Below, piece after piece: positions 31,496 through 36,857 of a DNA stretch of 36,857 bases. Every line of letters begins with the position of its first letter. The stretch's first letter is position 1. Below the pieces are notes generated by a model, which made no database searches, was not told the DNA's origin, and saw nothing but the letters and a program-made list of their open reading frames with translations. The DNA lies in IMG/VR virus record IMGVR_UViG_3300029267_001447, positions 1 to 36,857 of that record; one strand, given 5' to 3'. A program made the translations under genes and the position numbers. The DNA is from a virus.

Positions 31496-32214
31496 AGCGC
31501 CAGATTGTGGCCTTCTCAGGAGGCAAGGACTCTACGGCGCTAGCGTTGGAGATGGTGCGCCGGCGCGAGCCAATCCACGGACTTCTGGTTACGCCAACCG
31601 GAGACGAGTTGCCTGCCGTCTGGAAGCATTGGGATGCGGTCGCGGAGCACGTTGGCGCCCCTGTGATCAGGCCGAAAGCGCCATCGCTCGCGGAGGCGAT
31701 CGAGTCACAGAAGGCGCTGCCCAACTTCCGTATGCGGTGGTGTACACGCCTGATCAAGATCGCCCCGATGATCGCATGGGCCAAGACCGAAGGGCGCGGC
31801 GCCACTGTTTGCGTGGGCCTTCGCGCAGACGAGCCAGCAAGAACGGGCATCATCAGCGAGCACGTGCCAACACGGTTCCCGCTTCGTGAGTGGGGGATGG
31901 GGCTCGAAGATGTGATGAGGGTGATCGCCAAATCGCCGTTCAGCGTGCCCAAGCGAACCGATTGTGCCCGTTGCTACCATCAGCGGATCCACGAATGGTG
32001 GGACCTGTGGCACGAGCACCCCGACATCTTCGAGTCCGCCGTGCAGGACGAGCACCGAACGGGGCACACGTACAGAACGCCAGGCCGCGACACGTGGCCC
32101 GTCGGGCTCGCCGAGCTGCGAACCGCATTTGCTGACGGCCGCATACCAAAAAAGAGAGCCAATCTCGAGCTGTTCAGTGGGGAAGAGGAGATGTGTCGTG
32201 TCTGCTCGCTCTAG
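31492..32214 (+). CDS. PAPS reductase-like (adenine nucleotide alpha-hydrolase) protein
   Basis: A 240-residue protein with the PP-loop SGGKDST (9-15), a RWCTRLIKI block (82-90), GLRADEPARTG (109-119), and four late cysteines in two CxxC pairs (C158/C161 and C235/C238) plus C84. The PP-loop binds ATP or PAPS and activates sulphate or another nucleophile. Phage members of this family are common and their substrates unknown; DndC, of DNA phosphorothioation, is a distant cousin with a cysteine-bound Fe-S cluster. Cys positions here could hold a metal or Fe-S cluster. No Dnd-partner genes are seen. The start is the ATG overlapping the previous stop. Confidence 0.75.
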   Translation: MKRQIVAFSGGKDSTALALEMVRRREPIHGLLVTPTGDELPAVWKHWDAVAEHVGAPVIRPKAPSLAEAIESQKALPNFRMRWCTRLIKIAPMIAWAKTEGRGATVCVGLRADEPARTGIISEHVPTRFPLREWGMGLEDVMRVIAKSPFSVPKRTDCARCYHQRIHEWWDLWHEHPDIFESAVQDEHRTGHTYRTPGRDTWPVGLAELRTAFADGRIPKKRANLELFSGEEEMCRVCSL

Positions 32215-32653
32215 TCTGAAACGCAAGACCCCACTCCGCCGCACCGGCCGACTGAAGCGGGAGAACACCGAGAGGGCAGCGAAGCGGAGAGCGGAGGCGT
32301 TCGGGCCGCAGGCGGAGCTGTGCCGCCATGCGATGTGCGTGGCGTGCATGGCCTCATTCCGGGGCGATGTCACCGGGTCCCTCGCGCGCTTCGCCCGAAG
32401 CTGGAGGAAGTACGGCGGAGGGTTTGACTCCCTGCCGGTCAACGACCCCCACCACGTCCCCACTCGAGGAGCCGGAGGTGTGGACAAGGACACGGTCCCC
32501 CTCTGCCGCGAGCATCACCGCGAGTGGCACGACATCGGAGAGAAGTCCTTTGACGCGAAGTACGGAGTCCACCTCCGGGGTGTGGCGAAGGCGATACACG
32601 ACGAGTTGACGCAAAACGTTGCGCAAGGAATGGAGCAGGGTGACGATGACTGA
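32198..32653 (+). CDS. HNH-like nuclease (Ref-like)
   Basis: A 151-residue protein starting at GTG with AGAGGAG seven bases upstream; it overlaps the previous gene by 17 bases. A basic N-terminus (LKRKTPLRRTGRLKRE) precedes C42, C47 and C50, then the motif NDPHHVPTRGAGG (82-94) and VPLCREHHREWHDIG (100-114). The H-H...P-L-C-x-x-H-H...H pattern is that of the RecA-dependent nuclease Ref of phage P1 and related HNH proteins, which nick or cut recombining DNA. The palindromic element lies in its last codons (read QNVAQG). Confidence 0.75.
   Translation: MSARSSLKRKTPLRRTGRLKRENTERAAKRRAEAFGPQAELCRHAMCVACMASFRGDVTGSLARFARSWRKYGGGFDSLPVNDPHHVPTRGAGGVDKDTVPLCREHHREWHDIGEKSFDAKYGVHLRGVAKAIHDELTQNVAQGMEQGDDD
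32613..32629 (+). repeat. start-associated palindromic element, copy 8
   Basis: AAAACGTTGCGCAAGGA, one base short of the consensus end (followed by A rather than T). It lies at the end of the nuclease gene, 16 bases before ATG 32646 of the next gene. GGAG at 32632-32635, just after the element, is the better Shine-Dalgarno for that start. Confidence 0.8.
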
Positions 32654-32927
32654 GAAGATGAAGACGAAGCGGTGCACCAAGTGCACGCAAACGAAGCCCC
32701 TGTCGGAGTTCAGCATGAAGGCGAACGGGAGCGGGCGCCGGGACCAGTGCCGGGCGTGCACCTATACGGACTGGTCACGCTCGCAGGAGCGCTCACGGCT
32801 GGCCGACGCGAACAGGTCGACGCTTGACCAGCGGTGGCTTCGCGAGCTCGAAGCGAAGGCCGACGCCCGCACGCAGGCCGCGTTCGACCGGCTCCGCGCC
32901 GACCGTCTGGAGGTGGCGGGGGTATGA
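32646..32927 (+). CDS. small zinc-ribbon protein (93 aa)
   Basis: The product has two CxxC pairs: CTKCTQTKPLSEFSMKANG and then CRAC, the zinc-ribbon form found at the N-terminus of phage endonuclease VII-like proteins (C-x-x-C-G-x-x-K-P-L-S-E-F). Here the nuclease part is missing and a charged helical tail follows (RWLRELEAKADARTQAAFDR). It might be a truncated endonuclease or a stand-alone DNA-binding module. ATG 32646 overlaps the end of the nuclease gene by eight bases; the frame is open upstream to TTG at 32619. Confidence 0.6.
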   Translation: MTEKMKTKRCTKCTQTKPLSEFSMKANGSGRRDQCRACTYTDWSRSQERSRLADANRSTLDQRWLRELEAKADARTQAAFDRLRADRLEVAGV

Positions 32928-33196
32928 GCATCCGAACACACGCCCCCCACTGCGCCAAGACCCGCGCTCTCATCGAGAGCGAGGAGGACAGCACCGAGCG
33001 CCGTCACGTGGAGTGCACCTGTGGGGCGACGTATGTCCCGGGGGTTGAGGCGCAGCGGGACGAGGCGCGGCGAATGGCCGAGGCGGGTTTTCGGTACGGC
33101 GTCGAAAACGGCGAGGACCCCGAGGAGATGTGCCCGCCGTGGCTGAATCTCGATCTGTGGTTCGCGCTGTGCGGCGCCCTGGAGGTCGACCGATGA
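32924..33196 (+). CDS. small hypothetical protein with Cys residues (90 aa)
   Basis: It starts with ATGA overlap. The N-terminal half has C10 and CTCGATYVPG (C31, C33), resembling the end of a zinc-binding finger, and the C-terminal half is acidic (YGVENGEDPEEMCPPWLNLD). No family is recognised. It sits between the zinc-ribbon gene and the amidase-like gene. Confidence 0.5.
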   Translation: MSIRTHAPHCAKTRALIESEEDSTERRHVECTCGATYVPGVEAQRDEARRMAEAGFRYGVENGEDPEEMCPPWLNLDLWFALCGALEVDR

Positions 33197-34056
33197 TGTG
33201 GCCCAACTTCCTCACCCTGCGGAACACCGCAGAGCAAGTGCAGCGCCTCGTCCGCCTGGTCGACGAGGCGCCCCAGGCGAGCGAGGAGCAGCTTCGGCAC
33301 ACGCACTTTATCCACATCCCTGCTTCGCTGGTGCGCCCCGAGAACCGGAAGCGCAGCAAAGTGGAGCGAGACCCTCGGGCGATCGATACGCTGGTGGGGC
33401 ACGTCACCGATGTGCGCGGTGGGTTCGGCGTGCAGAGGTGGGGGCCGGACGGCTGGAAGACGTGGGTGAAAGCTCTGATGAACGGCGACGTTTCGAACAC
33501 GCTGCGGGGCGACCTACACATCGAGATCGGCGGGGAGGGCGGGGGCGTTCCTGACGACGAAATGGCCCGCGCTCTGGCCCTGTGCTCCCGCTACGCGCAG
33601 ACGCCCTACCACGCCCTGACGAGCCAAAAGCTTGGTGAGATGCTGAATCGCCCCCTCCGTCACCGCACCTACGCGGCAGGGGCGGGGAACGGCGGCGTCT
33701 CCATGGCGATGGACTGCCACCACCGCGAGCCCATCTCAGAAGCGTTCGCTCAGGCCGGCCGCAACATGGTGCGCGGTGTCGTCCGGGAGCTACGGGCGAC
33801 CGGCAACAGCAAGCGCCTGCGCTACACCGTGCACGGCCAGTGGTCCCGCCAGCGGTGGAACGACACACACCGCGAGGCCCACTTGGCCGTCTACAAGCCC
33901 GCAATCCTCGAGCTGCAAGCCGAGGGCGAGGCCATCTACATCGACTACGAGCATTCGGCCGATGGTGGCCGACCGCTCACCACGCGCGACGACCCCGAAG
34001 CGCACTTCAACGAGAAAGGGCGCCGGGTACGGACGCCAGAAGGGAAGCCGCTATGA
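33193..34056 (+). CDS. N-acetylmuramoyl-L-alanine amidase-like protein, candidate endolysin
   Basis: A 287-residue protein with an amidase_2/PGRP-like pattern: AIDTLVGHVTDVRGGFGV (63-80) with a first zinc-type histidine (H70), PYHAL (138-142), AAGAGNGGVSMAMD (161-174), where HAGxxN is usual, and YTVHGQWSRQRWND (211-224) with a later histidine (H214). These enzymes cut the bond between muramic acid and the stem peptide. It is the only lytic enzyme candidate in the window, yet lies in the early operon far from the holin-like genes. The Ala in place of His in HAG and the missing D/K near H214 make the call tentative. ATG 33193 or 33196. Confidence 0.5.
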   Translation: MMWPNFLTLRNTAEQVQRLVRLVDEAPQASEEQLRHTHFIHIPASLVRPENRKRSKVERDPRAIDTLVGHVTDVRGGFGVQRWGPDGWKTWVKALMNGDVSNTLRGDLHIEIGGEGGGVPDDEMARALALCSRYAQTPYHALTSQKLGEMLNRPLRHRTYAAGAGNGGVSMAMDCHHREPISEAFAQAGRNMVRGVVRELRATGNSKRLRYTVHGQWSRQRWNDTHREAHLAVYKPAILELQAEGEAIYIDYEHSADGGRPLTTRDDPEAHFNEKGRRVRTPEGKPL

Positions 34057-34355
34057 ACTGGACACGAATGCTCAACGACGCCCGCAAAGAGGCGGGCTCA
34101 TGGATCGGGGATGCCCTCGCGCACCGCCGCAATCACCCTGCTGTCTACGCTCTGGCGCACGCCTACGCAGCGACGGAGTATCGACTCGACGCCAAGGCTG
34201 CTCGAGCTGCCGGCCGCCGCCTCCCCGCGCGCTGGCTCGACTTGCGAGCGCTGTTCCATCGCCAAAGGCGGCGACACTTCGAGCGCAGGGCAAGGGCGAC
34301 GGCGGAGGCCAGCCAGTGCGCGGCCATGATGGCAGCAAAGGCGGAGCAGGCATGA
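34053..34355 (+). CDS. small basic hypothetical protein (100 aa)
   Basis: An Ala/Arg-rich, helical protein (AVYALAHAYAATEYRLDAKA; RALFHRQRRRHFERRARATA). It may bind nucleic acid by charge, but no fold is recognised. ATGA overlaps at both ends connect it to the amidase-like gene and the next small gene. Confidence 0.5.
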   Translation: MNWTRMLNDARKEAGSWIGDALAHRRNHPAVYALAHAYAATEYRLDAKAARAAGRRLPARWLDLRALFHRQRRRHFERRARATAEASQCAAMMAAKAEQA

Positions 34356-34522
34356 CCCGGGCACAGGAAGCGTTCGAGCGCCGGGTGATGGCGGCGAAGG
34401 CTCGCGCCGACTCATGGGGGTGCCTGGCGCCCGAGGAGGAGACAGCCTTCGCAGAGGAAGCGCTACAGCGCGGACTCGATGACTCCATCGTATGGATGGT
34501 GGAGAGGCTGCCGGTCGCATGA
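34352..34522 (+). CDS. small hypothetical protein (56 aa)
   Basis: A short helical protein (RAQEAFERRVMAAKARADSW; PEEETAFAEEALQRGL) ending VERLPVA. Coding status rests on its ATGA overlaps at both ends. The function is unknown. Confidence 0.45.
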   Translation: MTRAQEAFERRVMAAKARADSWGCLAPEEETAFAEEALQRGLDDSIVWMVERLPVA

Positions 34523-34752
34523 AGCGTGATCCCAGTGCCGACCAGCGCTTCGTCGACATGACGAATGCGAGCCGCCGCGTCGTAGCCCAGTGCCGGATGC
34601 ACCACTTCGAAGCGTGCGCCGAGATTGCCGCGGGCTGCGAGACCGGCCCCGAAGCCGCGAAGCGCATCATTGCCGAACTCCGCCGGACCCTCGGCGACAG
34701 CGCGGAGCTGGTTCAAGAAAAACGTTGCGCAACGTTGCGCAAGGATGCATGA
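34519..34752 (+). CDS. small hypothetical protein (77 aa)
   Basis: A helical basic protein with three cysteines (VVAQCRMHHFEACAEIAAGC) and a helix RIIAELRRTLGDSAELVQ. Its last codons overlap the double palindromic element and are read as EKRCATLRKDA, a sequence imposed by the DNA repeat. The ATG overlaps the previous stop. Confidence 0.45.
   Translation: MKRDPSADQRFVDMTNASRRVVAQCRMHHFEACAEIAAGCETGPEAAKRIIAELRRTLGDSAELVQEKRCATLRKDA
34718..34746 (+). repeat. start-associated palindromic element, double copy 9
   Basis: The longest copy: two overlapping cores of ACGTTGCGCA in tandem with flanking AAAAA at the left and AGGAT at the right, 29 bases in all. It contains the perfect 16-bp palindrome AACGTTGCGCAACGTT. 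AAGGA at 34741-34745 is nine bases before ATG 34755 (and three before ATG 34749), so it also supplies the ribosome-binding site for the next gene. Confidence 0.85.
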
Positions 34753-34754
34753 CT

Positions 34755-35012
34755 ATGACTGTGGAACAGAGCAAGAGAACACGCATCGCGGCGTGCCCTG
34801 ACTGCGGCACAGTGCACGATGTCTACCCTGACTTCGACACCGGACCTGACGCCGAGCTGTGCGGCTCGTGCTGGCTCAAGGCGAACGCTGACGGCATGAC
34901 GCCCGAGGCCGTCAAGGCCGGCGAGGAAGCGGCATTCTTCGCGTGGGACGAGAACATGCCTGCGGGCTTCGCTTCGAGCTTCATCCGCGAAGCTGTGGAG
35001 GCCGCACGATGA
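34755..35012 (+). CDS. small zinc-ribbon protein (85 aa)
   Basis: It has two CxxC pairs: AACPDCGTVHDV and ELCGSCWLK, a zinc ribbon, followed by a helical tail (PEAVKAGEEAAFFAWDENMP). I chose ATG 34755 because the palindromic element supplies AAGGA nine bases upstream; ATG 34749 overlaps the previous stop (ATGA) and is an alternative. Such short zinc-ribbon proteins can bind DNA or RNA. Confidence 0.55.
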   Translation: MTVEQSKRTRIAACPDCGTVHDVYPDFDTGPDAELCGSCWLKANADGMTPEAVKAGEEAAFFAWDENMPAGFASSFIREAVEAAR

Positions 35013-35197
35013 AAATCCGCATCCTGTTTGAGCCTGCAGAGGGCAAACCTGACCTCACGTTCGTAGAGGTGGAAAACGAGCGCGGGCAAAGCGTCAGTAT
35101 GGGCGAGTGGGACACGCAGGGTCGATACAGCATTCTGGTGCTTGACCTTGCCGCGACACACGATGCTGAGGTGGGGCGATCGGAGGCTGGCAAATGA
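35009..35197 (+). CDS. small hypothetical protein (62 aa)
   Basis: A beta-rich short protein (KIRILFEPAEGKPDLTFVEV; YSILVLDLAATHD). The ATG overlaps the previous stop and its TGA overlaps the next ATG. No family is recognised. Confidence 0.45.
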   Translation: MKIRILFEPAEGKPDLTFVEVENERGQSVSMGEWDTQGRYSILVLDLAATHDAEVGRSEAGK

Positions 35198-35517
35198 GCC
35201 GCATCATTGCAGCCGTCGGCACCATGCGCGCCGGCGTCGTCTCCGACCTCTACCTGTCGCCCACCATCCTGGGCGAGCACGCCGAGTCGGTCACTCTGGA
35301 CGTCACCCTCGACGGCCGCACGGTGTTCGTCAGCGGCCGTGTGACCGTGTTTGAGAGCACCGGCAAGATTGTCGTTGACCTCTGCCACGAGCGATTCGGG
35401 CTCTCTCGAGAGACGGTCTCTCAGATGCTGCAGAACGCGGTCCGTGACCGCCTCATCGGCTCTGACGTCGTGCGCTCCGCTGTGGAGCGAAACTTCGAAG
35501 TGAAGGGGTACGCATGA
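35194..35517 (+). CDS. hypothetical protein (107 aa)
   Basis: Two beta-rich segments (VSDLYLSPTILGEHAESVTL; TVFVSGRVTVFESTGKIVVD) are followed by helices (FGLSRETVSQMLQNAVRDRL; DVVRSAVERNF). Both ends overlap neighbours as ATGA. The function is unknown; a small alpha/beta domain is likely. Confidence 0.5.
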   Translation: MSRIIAAVGTMRAGVVSDLYLSPTILGEHAESVTLDVTLDGRTVFVSGRVTVFESTGKIVVDLCHERFGLSRETVSQMLQNAVRDRLIGSDVVRSAVERNFEVKGYA

Positions 35518-35774
35518 TCCGCTTCACCGATCGCGAGCTTGAGCTAGCCGACCTCCAGCGCAAGGAGGAGGTCGAGGAACCTCGCCGCGAGGTTGACCGG
35601 GCCGTGCGGGACATCGACGGCGCCGTGCTCTCGGCTCGGCCAGCTCGACATCGGCCGGGCCTCGTTGCGCTTACGGCAAACGGACTCGTGTCTCACATCG
35701 ACCGAGCCAGCACCATGGCGCTCGTCGAGGAGTTGGAGCGGGCTCTCTGCACGAACGCAGCGGAGGAAGCATGA
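35514..35774 (+). CDS. small hypothetical protein (86 aa)
   Basis: It starts with a charged helix (TDRELELADLQRKEEVEEPR), continues with a basic middle and ends with a helix (ASTMALVEELERALCTNA). The function is unknown. ATGA overlaps at both ends. Confidence 0.45.
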   Translation: MIRFTDRELELADLQRKEEVEEPRREVDRAVRDIDGAVLSARPARHRPGLVALTANGLVSHIDRASTMALVEELERALCTNAAEEA

Positions 35775-35989
35775 GCGACGTGTCGCCTGACCTCCTGCTG
35801 TGGATCGCGATGCGAGCCGCGGCCACAGCTCAGGACCCGGGGCGGAGCTTTGCAGAGTTCTTTGCCCGGGCGTCGCGCGCATACAATACGCCGCATCACT
35901 GTGACTTGCGCGCCGGCGAACCTTCCGACGCTTTACCCATCCGAGTCTTCGTTGCCTCGCCGTGCCCGATTGGAGCAATCTCGCTGTGA
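35771..35989 (+). CDS. small hypothetical protein (72 aa)
   Basis: A helical N-terminus (DVSPDLLLWIAMRAAATAQD) and a polar C-terminus with two cysteines (HHCDLRAG; SPCPIGAISL). Coding status rests on ATGA/GTGA overlaps with both neighbours. The function is unknown. Confidence 0.4.
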   Translation: MSDVSPDLLLWIAMRAAATAQDPGRSFAEFFARASRAYNTPHHCDLRAGEPSDALPIRVFVASPCPIGAISL

Positions 35990-36132
35990 CCACACACATC
36001 ATCGGCAAGCCCCCCGCACCCAAACCCAATGGCGGGGAGGCATGGGCGATCTCGACGTTCCTCCACGGGATGCCCGCTCGCGTCCCCGTCGACATCCTCG
36101 CGGAGCGCGGCGTCAAAGTGAGGGCGTCATGA
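35986..36132 (+). CDS. very small hypothetical protein (48 aa)
   Basis: A GTG at 35986 overlaps the preceding stop (GTGA) and opens a 48-residue frame whose TGA (36130-36132) overlaps the next ATG (ATGA). It encodes MTTHIIGKPPAPKPNGGE, then a mixed part with a short helix (AISTFLHGMPARVPVDILAE). Coupling at both ends makes it likely to be translated. The function is unknown. Confidence 0.4.
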   Translation: MTTHIIGKPPAPKPNGGEAWAISTFLHGMPARVPVDILAERGVKVRAS

Positions 36133-36830
36133 AGGAGCGCCCAATCGCATTCACGGACGGGCTCGTCGACCTCGTGGTGGACGGATCGAAGACCCAGACC
36201 CGGCGCGCGCTCGGCCGGAAGTTCGTCGGGGACCGCTGGCGCCTCGAAAGGCTCGAGGGCGCCGTGGCCCACATGCGCCACCCTGAACACGGTCTCCACC
36301 GCGTCCGCTGCCCCTACGGCGGCCCCGGGGACACCCTCTGGATTCGCCAGGGCTGGAAAACCCCGGAGGCCTGGGACGGGTTCTCTCCGGTCGATCTTGT
36401 GGGCGTGTTCGATGGCGAGGGGGAGCGCGTCCCGATCATGCTGACGTCGAACGGGAGGAGGTTCGGAGACTGGGACCTTTCCCCAGGCATCGAGTCCTTC
36501 GAGTTCGCTCCGGATCAGGACCCGGGACGCGTGCGCGCTCCCATGCACCTACCCCACGCCCTGGCCGTCCACCGGGTCACGGTGGAGTCGCTTCGCGTGG
36601 AGCCGGTGACGTCGATCTCCGAGGCCGACGCGAAGGCGGAAGGCGTCGACGTGAGCGATTCGGACCTGGGCCTCCTTCAGACGATGGCCTACGCGGCGGG
36701 CGCAGCATTCGAGCGCCACACGTCCGCGTTCTTCTCACTGTGGGACGAGATCAACCGCCGCCGGGGGCTTGGGATAGACGCGAAGCCGTGGGTCTGGGTC
36801 GTCGAGATGTCAAACCCGCGGACCCGTTGA
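36129..36830 (+). CDS. phage ASCH-like protein
   Basis: A 233-residue protein with the layout of phage ASCH-fold proteins: RPIAFTDGLVDLVVDGSKTQ followed by TRR at the N-terminus, RCPYGGPGDTLWIRQGWKTP in the middle, and FFSLWDEINRRRGLGIDAKP followed by WVWVVEM at the C-terminus (W-D-x-I-N...PWVWV). ASCH domains are beta-barrels related to RNA-binding PUA domains; in phages the substrate is unknown. It is the last gene of the window, with a 27-base remainder after the stop that shows a weak hairpin (GGGGG-CAAT-CCTCC) and no T-run. Confidence 0.7.
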   Translation: MKERPIAFTDGLVDLVVDGSKTQTRRALGRKFVGDRWRLERLEGAVAHMRHPEHGLHRVRCPYGGPGDTLWIRQGWKTPEAWDGFSPVDLVGVFDGEGERVPIMLTSNGRRFGDWDLSPGIESFEFAPDQDPGRVRAPMHLPHALAVHRVTVESLRVEPVTSISEADAKAEGVDVSDSDLGLLQTMAYAAGAAFERHTSAFFSLWDEINRRRGLGIDAKPWVWVVEMSNPRTR

Positions 36831-36857
36831 CGCCATTGGGGGCAATCCTCCCGAGCA

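Noticed and set aside
36838-36857. Weak hairpin after the last gene
   Set aside because: A five-pair stem with one G-T wobble and no T-run, cut by the window edge; not enough to call a terminator.
1-36857. CRISPR arrays, insertion sequences, rRNA, riboswitches
   Set aside because: No regularly spaced direct repeats other than the iterons, no transposase motifs and no recognised RNA elements were seen.

Overview
The window is a GC-rich stretch of a temperate tailed bacteriophage, free or integrated. It has a large terminase, portal, scaffold, major capsid protein, head-tail adaptor, a tail-nozzle protein, three consecutive internal (ejection) virion proteins and fibre-like proteins. I see no tape-measure, sheath or tail-tube gene, which indicates podovirus (short-tailed) morphology. 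A tyrosine integrase next to a tRNA-Asp 3' fragment shows that the phage can integrate. The host is not directly shown. High GC and a moron lipoprotein with a Ser/Thr/Gly/Asp-rich linker and many cysteines resemble Myxococcota (Nannocystis/Sandaracinus-like) surface lipoproteins; this is inference.

Layout. 1-798: two small ribbon-helix-helix (RHH) type genes; one (653-333, minus strand, Zn ribbon plus RHH) diverges from the structural operon and is the best visible candidate regulator. 799-11247: small genes, then terminase, portal, scaffold, capsid, adaptor and virion accessory genes, many coupled by ATGA/GTGA/TGATG overlaps. 11253-12212: two minus-strand genes (a lipoprotein and a membrane-anchored small protein), an antisense moron inserted in the late operon. 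12278-23878: tail nozzle in two frames, ejection proteins, fibre-like proteins and two holin-like membrane proteins, closed by a strong hairpin terminator. 23879-24392: control and attachment region with the terminator, inverted repeats, a palindromic element and the attP-like tRNA-Asp fragment. 24393-25499: integrase. 25492-36830: about 29 genes, each overlapping the previous one, forming one early/replication operon: Gp157-like protein, ERF annealing protein, Dam-like methylase, RusA-like resolvase, a lambda-O-like initiator with iterons inside its own gene, a PAPS-reductase-like protein, a Ref/HNH-like nuclease, an amidase-like probable endolysin, an ASCH-like protein and many small unknown proteins.

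Two DNA-level signals stand out. First, a palindrome-based element, consensus AAAACGTTGCGCAAGGAT, occurs at nine loci, always in the same orientation. It is read in different frames when it lies inside genes, and at several loci it lies just upstream of a start codon with its AAGGA end placed as a ribosome-binding site. It resembles in concept the start-associated sequences of cluster K mycobacteriophages. Second, five or six 14-bp palindromic iterons (GGCAcGAgCGTGCC type), several spaced 21-22 bp apart, lie within the linker-coding part of the initiator gene and probably form the replication origin.

No DNA polymerase, primase, helicase, CI-like repressor, excisionase or complete tRNA gene was recognised. 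All functional calls come from motif reading, without database searches.
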